From positions 124,001 to 188,000 of the forward strand of contig CAVQER010000005.1 in assembly GCA_963711595.1 (NCBI GenBank): 64,000 bases of DNA, written 5' to 3'. The DNA is from JAUSIF01 sp963711595. Lineage in GTDB: Bacteria > Pseudomonadota > Alphaproteobacteria > Rhizobiales > Xanthobacteraceae. The position numbers and the translations under genes are program-made. Below the pieces are notes generated by a model. That model made no database searches and was not told the origin of the DNA. It was given only the letters and a program-made list of their open reading frames with translations. Below are positions 25,365 through 34,517 of this stretch, piece by piece (the stretch's first letter is position 1; every line of letters begins with the position of its first letter).

Positions 25365-26570
25365 TTGTCGCTCATCTCGGTCGAGGAGGCGCTTGCCCGC
25401 GTCCTTGACGGCGTTGCAACGCTCCGCTCCGAGGAGGTTGCAATCGGTGAAGCACACGGCCGCGTGCTTGCCGCGCCGCTTGCTTCCCGCCGCACGCAGC
25501 CTCCCTTCGATGTATCGTCGATGGACGGATACGCGATCCGCGGCGCCGACCTCGCCGGTACCGGCACTCAGCTAAAGCAAGTCGGCGAGTCTGCGGCAGG
25601 CCGACCTTTCAACGGCAAGATCAAGCCCGGCGAGACCGTGCGCATCTTCACGGGCGCGGTCATGCCCGACGGGGCCGACACCGTGGTTCCGCAGGAGGAT
25701 GCGAAGGCCGAACGGGATGCCGTGACCCTGCCTGCAGCAAAGGCCGGCGCATACGTGCGCAAGCGCGGTCTCGATTTCGCCGAAGGCAAGACAATGCTTG
25801 AGGCAGGTCGACGCCTCACCGCCCGCGATGTCGGGCTCGCGGCTGCGATGGACTATGCGCGCGTCAGCGTTGCCCGCCGTCCTCGCGTTGCCATCATCGC
25901 GACGGGGGACGAGTTGGTGCCGCCCGGAGCCGGCGCGTCCCCCGACCGCATCGTCGCGTCCAACCCGATTTCGCTCGCCGCGCTCCTCGGACGCGAAAAC
26001 GCGATCATTTCCGACGCCGGTATCGTCCCCGATAAATTGGATGCGACCGCTGCAGCTATCCGCCGCGCGCGTGAGGCGGCGGACGTGCTGATCACCCTCG
26101 GCGGGGCATCCGTCGGCGACCACGATCTGATCGCCCCTGCTCTCACCGCTGAGAACATCGCGCTCGCATTTCATCGAGTCGCGCTGCGCCCGGGGCGGCC
26201 GCTTCTTCTCGCGGTTGCCGGAAATCTCCGCGTCCTCGGTCTGCCCGGCAACCCGGTGTCGTCCTACGTTTGCGCTCTGCTGTTCGTCGTTCCGCTCTTG
26301 CGCAAACTGCAGGGCCGCAGCGACGTGCACCCCAAGGCGGAAGCCGCGACGCTCGGCGTCGACCTGCCGGCCAACGATCACCGGCAGGACTATCTGCGCG
26401 CTCGAGTGGAGCGTCAGTCCGATGGCCGCCTGGTCGCGACCCCCCACGATCGCCAGGACAGCTCGATGCAGGCTGTTCTGGTCGGCTCGGACGGCTTGCT
26501 CGTTCGGGCCGCCAACGCCCCTGCGGCGAAGGCGGGAAGTCTCTGTCAGGTCCAGCTTTTCGACGACTAG
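25365..26570 (+). CDS. moeA: Molybdopterin molybdotransferase
   Basis: MoeA inserts molybdate into adenylylated molybdopterin. The 401-residue protein has PPFDVSSMDGYAIRG, the central domain IFTGAVMPDGADTVVPQED, the MoCF-biosynthesis domain VAIIATGDELVPPG, TLGGASVGDHDL and LRPGRPLL, and a C-terminal beta domain. The start is TTG 25365, three bases after moaC; there is no ATG before the conserved N-terminus, and coupling to moaC would help initiation. lexA follows after 126 bases that contain an SOS box. Confidence 0.95.
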   Translation: MSLISVEEALARVLDGVATLRSEEVAIGEAHGRVLAAPLASRRTQPPFDVSSMDGYAIRGADLAGTGTQLKQVGESAAGRPFNGKIKPGETVRIFTGAVMPDGADTVVPQEDAKAERDAVTLPAAKAGAYVRKRGLDFAEGKTMLEAGRRLTARDVGLAAAMDYARVSVARRPRVAIIATGDELVPPGAGASPDRIVASNPISLAALLGRENAIISDAGIVPDKLDATAAAIRRAREAADVLITLGGASVGDHDLIAPALTAENIALAFHRVALRPGRPLLLAVAGNLRVLGLPGNPVSSYVCALLFVVPLLRKLQGRSDVHPKAEAATLGVDLPANDHRQDYLRARVERQSDGRLVATPHDRQDSSMQAVLVGSDGLLVRAANAPAAKAGSLCQVQLFDD

Positions 26571-26623
26571 GCGGGCTTAACGTCCCGGTAGGCCGAATCA
26601 TGGTCTCGGTGAATTTGGTTGCG

Positions 26624-26638
26624 GAACAAGACTAGAAC
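26624..26638. promoter_or_regulatory. LexA (SOS) box GAAC-N7-GAAC upstream of lexA
   Basis: GAAC at 26624-26627 and GAAC at 26635-26638 are separated by seven bases, an exact match to the alphaproteobacterial LexA operator (GTTC-N7-GTTC read on the other strand). It is about 60 bases upstream of the lexA ATG. A second, near-match GTTC-N7-GTTT lies at 26649-26663. The pair implies autoregulation of lexA. Confidence 0.85.
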
Positions 26639-26696
26639 AGCTACAAGCGTTCTCGGTTTGTTTCCGAGTCGTAGTCCCCCTGGCAGGTGCCGATCC

Positions 26697-27398
26697 ATGT
26701 TGACCCGCAAGCAGTACGAGCTCCTCCGCTTCATCCACGAGCGCCTGAAAGAGTCCGGGGTGCCACCTTCCTTCGAGGAAATGAAGGAGGCCCTCGACCT
26801 TCGCTCCAAGTCGGGAATTCACCGATTGATCACGGCGCTCGAGGAGCGCGGCTTCATTCGCCGCCTACCGAATCGAGCCCGTGCACTCGAAGTCATTCGC
26901 CTGCCCGAGACCGTGGCACCCGGCATGGCTCCTCGCCGCGGCGGGTTCGCCCCGAACGTGATCGAGGGAAGCCTTGGGCGCGTCGTTCGCAGCCAATCGG
27001 AGGATGACGGCAACCGGCCGATCGCCGTGCCCGTCATGGGCCGTATCGCTGCCGGCACGCCGATCGCTGCGATCCAGAGCCGCAGTCATACGATCCACGT
27101 CCCGCCGGAGATGCTGACAACCGGCGATCACTTCGCCCTCGAAGTGCGCGGCAATTCCATGATCGAGGCCGGAATCTTCGAGGGAGACCTTGCCCTCATC
27201 AAAAAGACGGATACCGCCGACACCGGCGACATCGTCGTGGCACTCGTCGACGACGAGGAGGCGACCCTCAAGCGTCTCCGCAAGAAGGGCATGTCGATCG
27301 CACTCGAGGCCGCCAACTCCTCCTACGAGACCCGCATCTTCGGTCCGGACCGGGTCCGCATCCAGGGCAAGCTCGTCGGCATCTTCCGCCGGTACTAA
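26697..27398 (+). CDS. lexA: LexA repressor, SOS regulator and autoprotease
   Basis: LexA represses DNA-damage genes and cleaves itself with RecA. The 233-residue protein has an N-terminal winged helix (LTRKQYELLRFIHERLKESGVPPSFEEM and SKSGIHRLITALEERGFIRR), the Ala119-Gly120 cleavage bond in GRIAAGTPI, and the catalytic S154 (RGNSMIEAG) and K192 (EEATLKRL). The linker is longer than in E. coli, as usual for alphaproteobacteria. ATG 26697 starts the HTH directly; an in-frame upstream start would read through the operator. Its stop overlaps the comEC stop from the other strand. Confidence 0.96.
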   Translation: MLTRKQYELLRFIHERLKESGVPPSFEEMKEALDLRSKSGIHRLITALEERGFIRRLPNRARALEVIRLPETVAPGMAPRRGGFAPNVIEGSLGRVVRSQSEDDGNRPIAVPVMGRIAAGTPIAAIQSRSHTIHVPPEMLTTGDHFALEVRGNSMIEAGIFEGDLALIKKTDTADTGDIVVALVDDEEATLKRLRKKGMSIALEAANSSYETRIFGPDRVRIQGKLVGIFRRY

Positions 27399-29705
27399 TC
27401 CCGCTCGTACGCGTCGTCCGCATCCGAAGAACCGTCTTCGGGGTCGGAGCTCGTCCTCTCGTTCTCGGGTATCGCGCGCCGTACTCCGCCAAGTCTGTCC
27501 AGTGCGCCGGCGTCGGGCGGCACTCGTCGACCAAACCAGGGGCGATCCCCGATCGGCGGGCGCGCGGGATCCGCGATCCAATTCCCGTCGACACGCCGCA
27601 AGGACAGCGCTCCCGTGGTCGCGAGCATGCGCACGTCGACGATCGGCACTGCGCAATCCGTTGCCTCCTCAAACCGCGTGACTACGAGCGCCGCCTCACG
27701 GCAGCTCTCTGACAGCAGACCTTGCTCCCGCATCACCACAACGCTCGACCCATCGCTCAGGCGCGCCTTGCATTGCGCGCGATCGCAGACGAAGCCGGCC
27801 GCGAGCTCCGGTGTCAGTTTGCGACCGTCCGCGTCCGCCGCGAGCCAGTTCTCGGCCGCGATGCGGCTTCGACGCGCGTCCAGGATCGAAAGCCGGCCAT
27901 CCACGCCGCGAACCGCCACGACACGCCCGTCCGCCTCGACGAGCACGTCGGGCCGAGGAGCACCCCACGCAAGGAACAGCCCAACGGCGAGCAGAGGCGC
28001 TCCGATAAGCCGCAGCCGCGAAGCAGGCAGGCTCAGCACGAGGAGGGCCGCACTTGCGCACAGAAGCGCTCCGGATCCGAAAGCGGAGACGCGTCCTTCC
28101 GCACCCGGCAGCGCGGCGACCCAGCGAGCGATGCCGAGCATAAGTTCGATGCCGAAACCCATCACCTGCCAGCCGAACGCGTCATACCCGAACGGCATGA
28201 GAAGGACGGAGAAAAGCGCGGCAGGCATGATGACGAACGAGATCACCGGCATCGCCAGCAGATTGGCGACAAGCCCGAATGGCGCGAGCCGGTGAAAATG
28301 AAACGCGGCGTAAGCCGTTGTCGCGAGCCCCGCCGCGAGTGAGGTGAGCGCGCCAAGCAGAAGCCAGCGCCCGACCCGCTCGCTGAACCGCCCGAGAATG
28401 CCGCTCCCGGGCGTGGGCGGACGGGCCAGGGACGGACCCAAAAGCTCGAACAGCGCGACCAGCGCGAGCGTGGCCGCGAACGACATTTGGAAGCTCGGAT
28501 GCAGGATCGCTTCCGGCTCCAGCGCAAGCAGGACAGCCGCGGCCACCGCCAGCGTTCGGATCGTCAGCGCGGGCCGATCGAGCAGCACGCCCGCCAACAC
28601 GATCGCGATCATAATGTAGGCGCGCTGTGTCGGCACGGCGGCGCCGGAGAGGATGAGATATCCGGTGGCGCCGGCAAGCGCGACGAGTGCCGCCCACTTC
28701 TTCACTGGTCGCCGCAGCGCGAGACCCGGGATCAGCGCCAGCACGCCGCGAACGAGCGCGAACAGCGCCCCTACGGCGAGTACCATGTGCAATCCCGAGA
28801 TGGACAGGACATGCGCAAGGCCAGACACGCGCATGGCCTCATTGACCTCGGGCGAAATCTCGTCCCGGATCCCCGTCACGAGCGCCGAGGCGATGGCGCC
28901 GATCTCACCAGGCAGCAGCGCGCGAATGCGTGCGTGCATCTGCCGACGAAAAGCATCGATCGCAGCGAGCACGCGGATATCGATCGGTGCCGCAACCGGC
29001 CGGTCCGCGACGCGCACTCGACCGAGCACGAAATCCGGTCGCGCCGATCTGAGCAAAATAACTGTTACGCGCGTAGTCGAACCCGCCCGGCCGCGTTGGA
29101 CCGAGGAGGGGCAAGAGTTGTGCGCGCGCCGATATGTGATCGCCCACCTTTGGCGCAGTTCCCCTTGGTAGTGTGACCCGCACGCGTTCCGGCGCCCGCG
29201 AAGCACCGGGGCCGATCGCCTTCGTGAGCCGGACAACCACGCGATCCGATCGTTCGGTTGCGTCTCGCGCCTCGACGAAACCAACAAGTGTGAGCGTGCC
29301 TGTGGGTCGTATGAGCGTCTTGTGAGCAACGGTCAGACCCCTCACGCATCCGGCGCCAAAACCGGCCGCGACAGACAGAAGGATCAGTGAGATCGCAAAG
29401 GCGACTGGTCGTTCACGGCTGACCCAGGCGATCGCACTAAACGCCGCTACCGTTACCGCCGCTGCAGAAACCGAGGGTTCGGTTGGAGCGCCGAAATAGA
29501 AAAGAATGCCGGCGCCGAAACCGACCGCAAGCCACGGTGCCAGCCGGCCCGCATCCGCTTCAGCGCGGAAGGCCTCCGCCAGCCATTCCCACGTTGCCTC
29601 AAAAGCATCGCTGCCTCGCGCCGCCCAGCCTGGTGCCGCGCGGCGCGTGCCGAACACCGCCGCGCGCGCTCCCGCGCGCGATCGGTTCTCGCCCGTTTCC
29701 ACCAC
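27395..29705 (-). CDS. comEC: ComEC/Rec2-type DNA uptake channel, frame broken at 29031-29033
   Basis: ComEC proteins carry single-stranded DNA across the inner membrane during transformation. The N-terminal part (from GTG 29705: membrane helices and the OB-like segment ending PGGFDYARNSYFAQIGATGF) is in one frame. The competence domain (GEIGAIASALVTGIRDEISPEVNEAMRVSGLAHVLSISGLHM and following helices) continues in another. Removing one T from the TTT run read on the minus strand at 29033-29031 joins them (ATG-FVLGRVRV) into about 769 residues, a normal length. No metallo-beta-lactamase HxHxDH motif is seen in the C-terminal domain. Either a sequence error or a genuine lesion; the gene is dispensable, so decay is possible here. 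Confidence 0.82.
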
Positions 29706-29785
29706 CGAGGTGTCCCCGCCCCGATCTCGAGCGAAGCTTACACGCAGAACGTGTTATCAGATAGAAGATGCTTTGCAGTTGTTGG

Positions 29786-31471
29786 CTATGAACCGGCGGC
29801 GTTCGCCACCTTGGCCCAGGTATCGCGCAGCCCGACCGTGCGGTTGAACACAAGACGACCGGGCTTCGACGCCTGGTCCGCACAGAAATAGCCCTGCCGC
29901 TCGAATTGCACCGCCTCGCCGACAACCGCGTCGGTAAGCGTCGGCTCGAGCTTCGCGCCCGCCAGAACTTCGACCGAGGCGGGGTTTATCTCGGCAGTGA
30001 AGTTGCTCGCGTCCGGATTGGGCCGGGTGAAGAGCTGGTTGTACAGGCGCACCTCCGCATCCACCGCGTCTGCGGCGGAAACCCAGTGCATCGTCGCCTT
30101 TACTTTTCGCCCATCGGGCGGCGTATCGCCACCGCGGGTGGCGGGGTCGTAGGTGCAGCGAAGCGCGGTTACTTCACCGGCTGCATTCTTCACAACCTCT
30201 TTGCAGGTAACGAAATATGCGTAGCGCAGGCGCACCTCGCGCCCCGGCGCGAGCCGAAAGAACTTCTTTGGCGGATCCTCCATGAAGTCTTCCTGCTCGA
30301 TATAGATCTCCCGTCCGAAACGCAGCTTGCGCGATCCGGCCGCCGCGTTGTCCGGATGGTTCGGCGCATCCAGCTCATCGATCTTGCCGTCCAGCCAGTT
30401 CTCGATCACGACCTTCAATGGCCGCAACACCGCCATACGCCGCGCCGCGCTGGCGTTCAGCGCCTCGCGGATCGAAAACTCCAGCATCCCGAAGTCGACG
30501 GTGCTGTTCGCTTTCGCGACCCCCACGCGTTTCACAAAATCACGAATCGCAACCGGTGGAACGCCGCGGCGACGCAGGCCGGCGAGCGTCGGCATACGCG
30601 GATCGTCCCAGCCCTCGACCTGCCCGGAGCGTACGAGTTCGGTGAGCACCCGCTTCGAGAGGACCGTGTGCGTGATGTTCAGTCGAGCGAATTCGATCTG
30701 CCGTGGCCGCGAGGGCACCGGGAGGTGGTCCAGCAGCCAGTCATAGAGCGGTCGGTGATCCTCGAACTCGAGCGTGCAAAGCGAATGCGTGATGCTCTCG
30801 ATCGCGTCAGACTGGCCATGCGCATAGTCGTAGCTAGGATAGATGCACCATTTCGTACCGGTGCGTGGATGGCTCGCGTGCAGAATGCGATAGAGCACCG
30901 GGTCGCGCAGGTTGATGTTGCCCGACGCCATGTCGATCTTCGCGCGCAGCACCCTCGCGCCGATCGGAAACTCGCCCGCACGCATGCGGCGGAAAAGATC
31001 CAGGTTCTCGTCAGCGCTGCGGTCGCGAAACGCGCTGTTCTTGCCGGGCTCTGTGAGCGTGCCGCGGTTTGCGCGGATCTGCTCCTGGCTCTGGTCGTCC
31101 ACGTATGCGTGACCGTTCCGGATCAGATGTTCGGCCCATTCATAGAGCCGTTCGAAATAGTCCGACGCGTGATACAGATGCTTGCCCCAGTCGAAACCCA
31201 GCCAGCGCACATCGCGTTCGATCGCGTCGATGTACTCCTGCTCTTCCCTGGTCGGATTGGTGTCGTCGAAGCGCAAATGACAACGTCCGCCGAACTCCTC
31301 CGCGGCGCCGAAATTGAGGCAGATCGCCTTCGCGTGGCCGATGTGCAAATAGCCGTTCGGCTCAGGCGGGAAGCGCGTGACGACGCTCTTGTGCTTCCCC
31401 GAGGCAAGATCCTCCGCGATGATATCGCGAATGAAGTCGCGCCCGGCTTCGATCGTGTCGCTTGCCGCCAT
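29786..31471 (-). CDS. glnS: Glutaminyl-tRNA synthetase
   Basis: GlnS charges tRNA-Gln. The 561-residue class Ic synthetase has PPEPNGYLHIGHAKAI (HIGH motif), the catalytic segment VLSKR in ITHTVLSKRVLTELV, and the C-terminal anticodon-binding beta barrels (DFMEDPPKKFFRL). The absence of the LSKR methionine (usual MSK) is within family variation. ATG 31471 (MAASDTIEAGRDF) is preferred over upstream codons. It diverges from gltX over 110 bases; finding both GlnRS and GluRS suggests direct Gln-tRNA formation is possible in this organism. Confidence 0.95.
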   Translation of the reverse strand: MAASDTIEAGRDFIRDIIAEDLASGKHKSVVTRFPPEPNGYLHIGHAKAICLNFGAAEEFGGRCHLRFDDTNPTREEQEYIDAIERDVRWLGFDWGKHLYHASDYFERLYEWAEHLIRNGHAYVDDQSQEQIRANRGTLTEPGKNSAFRDRSADENLDLFRRMRAGEFPIGARVLRAKIDMASGNINLRDPVLYRILHASHPRTGTKWCIYPSYDYAHGQSDAIESITHSLCTLEFEDHRPLYDWLLDHLPVPSRPRQIEFARLNITHTVLSKRVLTELVRSGQVEGWDDPRMPTLAGLRRRGVPPVAIRDFVKRVGVAKANSTVDFGMLEFSIREALNASAARRMAVLRPLKVVIENWLDGKIDELDAPNHPDNAAAGSRKLRFGREIYIEQEDFMEDPPKKFFRLAPGREVRLRYAYFVTCKEVVKNAAGEVTALRCTYDPATRGGDTPPDGRKVKATMHWVSAADAVDAEVRLYNQLFTRPNPDASNFTAEINPASVEVLAGAKLEPTLTDAVVGEAVQFERQGYFCADQASKPGRLVFNRTVGLRDTWAKVANAAGS

Positions 31472-31581
31472 GATTCGAAATTCCTGGCGGTGCCGTCCGT
31501 GCACCGCGTGGCCTATGTGCCAAATTCGCGTGCGCGCGCCAAGGCTTCGCGACCCGTGACGCGTGTGGTAGACGGCCGCGC

Positions 31582-33018
31582 ATGACCGAACCCTTGGTGA
31601 CGCGGTTCGCGCCCTCGCCTACCGGATTCCTGCACATTGGTGGGGCGCGGACGGCGCTCTTCAACTGGCTCTACGCGCGGGGCCGCGGCGGCAAGATGCT
31701 GCTGCGTATTGAAGATACGGATCGTGCTCGTTCGACCAACGAGGCAATCGACGCAATCCTCGACGGACTCCGGTGGCTCGGTCTCGATTGGGACGACGAG
31801 GTGCTTTACCAGCACACGCGAGCGGCGCGCCACCGCGAGGCAGCCGAGCAGATGCTTGCGGCCGGCCACGCGTACCGGTGCTACGCGAGCCCGCAGGAAC
31901 TCGAGGAGATGCGCGACAAGGCCCGCCGTGAGGGACGAGCGCGGCTTTATGACGGCCGCTGGCGCGACCGCGACCCGAGCGAAGCGCCTGCCGGCGTGAA
32001 GCCGGTGATCCGCCTGAAGGCCCCGTTGGAAGGCGAGACCGCGATCGACGATAAGGTGCAGGGCCGCGTCGTCTGGCAGAATACCGATCTCGACGACCTC
32101 GTCCTGATGCGTTCCGACGGCTCACCGACCTACATGCTTTCCGTCGTGGTCGACGACCACGACATGGGCGTCACCCAGATCATCCGGGGCGATGACCATC
32201 TGACCAACGCGGCACGCCAGAAGCAGATCTACGACGCGCTCGGCTGGGATGTTCCAGCCATGGCGCACATTCCGCTCATCCACGGACCCGACGGTTCGAA
32301 ATTGTCGAAGCGTCACGGCGCGCTCGGCGTCGAGGCATACCGGGCGATGGGTTACCTCCCTAGCGCCATGCGCAATTATCTGGTGCGGCTTGGTTGGAGC
32401 CATGGAGATCAGGAAGTCTTCTCGACCGAGGAAATGGTGTCGCTTTTCGACCTCGCGCACGTCGGCCGTTCGCCCTCACGCTTTGACTTCGCCAAGCTCG
32501 AGAATCTCAACGCTCACTATTTGCGTGGGACGTCGGACGCAGAGCTGGTCGCGGCTCTCGAGGCGTTCGCACCCTTTCGTTCCGACGGTAATGAAATCCG
32601 AGCGCGTCTCGCCGCCCGCCGCGACAAGCTTGTTGCCGCGATGCCGGGCCTGAAGGAACGCGCCAAGACTTTGAACGAGTTGATCGACGGCGCCGCCTTC
32701 ATCCTCGCCGACCGGCCGCTTGATCTCGACGAAAAGGCTCGAGCGCTTCTCACGGCCGACGCCCGAAAGATCTTGCAGGAGGCTGTGCCCACCCTCGAAA
32801 AAACCGAGTGGCGGTCCGAGAAGCTGGACGCAGCTGTCCGTGACCTCGCCGAGCGGCATCGGCTGAAACTCTCCGCCGTCGCCCAACCGCTGCGTGCGGC
32901 ACTCACCGGCCGCGCTACTTCGCCCGGCATTTTCGATGTCATGGTTGTGCTCGGCAAGGATGAGAGCCTCGCGCGGATTCGCGACCAAGCGAACACACCG
33001 GTCACCGCCCGTTCCTGA
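31582..33018 (+). CDS. gltX: Glutamyl-tRNA synthetase
   Basis: GltX charges tRNA-Glu. The 478-residue protein shows FAPSPTGFLHIGGARTALFN (HIGH motif), the catalytic KLSKRHGA and the GluRS-specific region VLYQHTRAARHREAAEQML. Alphaproteobacteria often carry a second, diverged GltX that can mischarge tRNA-Gln, and the present copy cannot be assigned to one type with certainty. gltA follows after 146 bases containing a good promoter. Confidence 0.95.
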   Translation: MTEPLVTRFAPSPTGFLHIGGARTALFNWLYARGRGGKMLLRIEDTDRARSTNEAIDAILDGLRWLGLDWDDEVLYQHTRAARHREAAEQMLAAGHAYRCYASPQELEEMRDKARREGRARLYDGRWRDRDPSEAPAGVKPVIRLKAPLEGETAIDDKVQGRVVWQNTDLDDLVLMRSDGSPTYMLSVVVDDHDMGVTQIIRGDDHLTNAARQKQIYDALGWDVPAMAHIPLIHGPDGSKLSKRHGALGVEAYRAMGYLPSAMRNYLVRLGWSHGDQEVFSTEEMVSLFDLAHVGRSPSRFDFAKLENLNAHYLRGTSDAELVAALEAFAPFRSDGNEIRARLAARRDKLVAAMPGLKERAKTLNELIDGAAFILADRPLDLDEKARALLTADARKILQEAVPTLEKTEWRSEKLDAAVRDLAERHRLKLSAVAQPLRAALTGRATSPGIFDVMVVLGKDESLARIRDQANTPVTARS

Positions 33019-33057
33019 TTCTTTGGTCCAATAAGGGGTTGCCGCCCACAGGCTGTG

Positions 33058-33086
33058 CTTGCCGGAGCCCACCGGAAGGACTACCT
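33058..33086 (+). promoter_or_regulatory. Predicted promoter of gltA
   Basis: CTTGCC (33058-33063) and CTACCT (33081-33086) are spaced by exactly 17 bases, close to the rhizobial sigma-70 consensus CTTGAC-N17-CTATAT. Transcription would start near 33093, about 72 bases before the gltA ATG. Confidence 0.5.
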
Positions 33087-33164
33087 AATTGCTCGCCGGC
33101 CCGCACCCGCCACGGGTGCCCGCAGCGCCCGATTTCCCGAACATCTCCCGAATGGAGACCCCGG

Positions 33165-34472
33165 ATGGACGCCAAGAACCCGCAGGCCAAATCCGCGACG
33201 CTGTCTGTTGGTAACGAGCAGTGGCAGGTCGGCGTGCGGCCGGGCTCCATCGGACCGTCGGTTGTCGACATCTCCAAACTGTATGCCGACACCGGAATGT
33301 TCACTTACGATCCCGGCTTCACCTCGACGGCCAGCTGCGAAAGCAAGATCACCTATATCGACGGCGATGAGGGCATCCTGCTCTATCGCGGTTACCCGAT
33401 CGAGCAGCTCGCGGACAACGGCGACTTCCTCGAGTCCTGTTACCTGCTGCTCTATGGCGAACTGCCGACTGCCGCACAGAAGGCGGACTTCGTGAACCGT
33501 GTGACCCGTCACACGATGATCCACGAACAGATGATCCGCTTCTTCCAAGGCTTCCGCCGCGACGCCCATCCAATGGCAGTGCTGGTCGGCTGCGTCGGCG
33601 CGCTATCGTCGTTTTACCACGACTCGACCGACATTTCGGATCCGCAGCAGCGTCTGATCGCGTCGATCCGCATGATCGCAAAAATGCCGACGCTCGCGGC
33701 AATGGCGTACAAGTATTCGGTCGGCCAGCCGTTCACGTACCCGCGCAACGACTTGGATTACGCCGCGAACTTCCTGCACATGTGCTTCGCCGTGCCGGCC
33801 GAGGAATACAAGGTCAATCCGGTCCTCGCGCGCGCCATGGATCGCATCTTCATCCTGCATGCGGACCACGAGCAGAACGCTTCGACCTCGACGGTGCGTC
33901 TCGCCGGCTCCTCCGGCGCAAATCCGTTCGCATGTATTGCGGCAGGCATCGCCTGCCTCTGGGGACCGGCACACGGCGGCGCCAACGAGGCGGCGCTCAA
34001 GATGCTAAGCGAGATCGGGACACCGGATCGAATTCCGGAGTTCGTGAAGCGGGCCAAGGACAAGAACGACCCGTTCCGTCTCATGGGATTCGGGCACCGC
34101 GTGTACAAGAACTACGATCCGCGTGCGAAGATCATGCAGAAGACGACGCACGAAGTGTTGTCGGAGCTCGGCGTGAAGGACGATCCGCTTCTCGACGTCG
34201 CCATGGAGCTCGAGCGCATCGCGCTGAAGGATGAGTACTTCATCGAAAAGAAGCTCTATCCGAACATCGATTTCTATTCGGGCATCACGCTCAAGGCCAT
34301 GGGATTCCCGACGGCGATGTTCACGGTCCTCTTCGCCCTTGCGCGGACCGTCGGCTGGATCGCGCAGTGGAAGGAAATGATCGAGGATCCGCACCAGAAG
34401 ATCGGCCGTCCGCGGCAGCTCTACACAGGCTCCACCAAGCGCGATTACGTCCCGATCTCGCGCAGGAAGTAG
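33165..34472 (+). CDS. gltA: Citrate synthase (type II)
   Basis: GltA condenses acetyl-CoA with oxaloacetate to start the citric acid cycle. The 435-residue protein is the NADH-sensitive hexameric type by length and N-terminal domain (STASCESKITYIDGDEGILLYRGYPIEQLA). Active-site histidines lie in GPAHGGANEAAL and MGFGHRVYKNYDPRA. ATG 33165 follows GGAGA at a good distance; the longer open frame upstream lacks similarity. A strong terminator follows, overlapping the end of lpxB. It uses the acetyl-CoA made by the pdh genes at the left end. Confidence 0.97.
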   Translation: MDAKNPQAKSATLSVGNEQWQVGVRPGSIGPSVVDISKLYADTGMFTYDPGFTSTASCESKITYIDGDEGILLYRGYPIEQLADNGDFLESCYLLLYGELPTAAQKADFVNRVTRHTMIHEQMIRFFQGFRRDAHPMAVLVGCVGALSSFYHDSTDISDPQQRLIASIRMIAKMPTLAAMAYKYSVGQPFTYPRNDLDYAANFLHMCFAVPAEEYKVNPVLARAMDRIFILHADHEQNASTSTVRLAGSSGANPFACIAAGIACLWGPAHGGANEAALKMLSEIGTPDRIPEFVKRAKDKNDPFRLMGFGHRVYKNYDPRAKIMQKTTHEVLSELGVKDDPLLDVAMELERIALKDEYFIEKKLYPNIDFYSGITLKAMGFPTAMFTVLFALARTVGWIAQWKEMIEDPHQKIGRPRQLYTGSTKRDYVPISRRK

Positions 34473-34517
34473 ACTAATCGGCACGCGCATAAATTAGCAC
34501 CACTCGTCGATCTAATG

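Noticed and set aside
29906..31585. A 559-codon plus-strand frame opposite glnS
   Set aside because: It is the antisense of a highly conserved glnS; codon-phase effects in GC-rich DNA readily give such frames. No ribosome site or family likeness.
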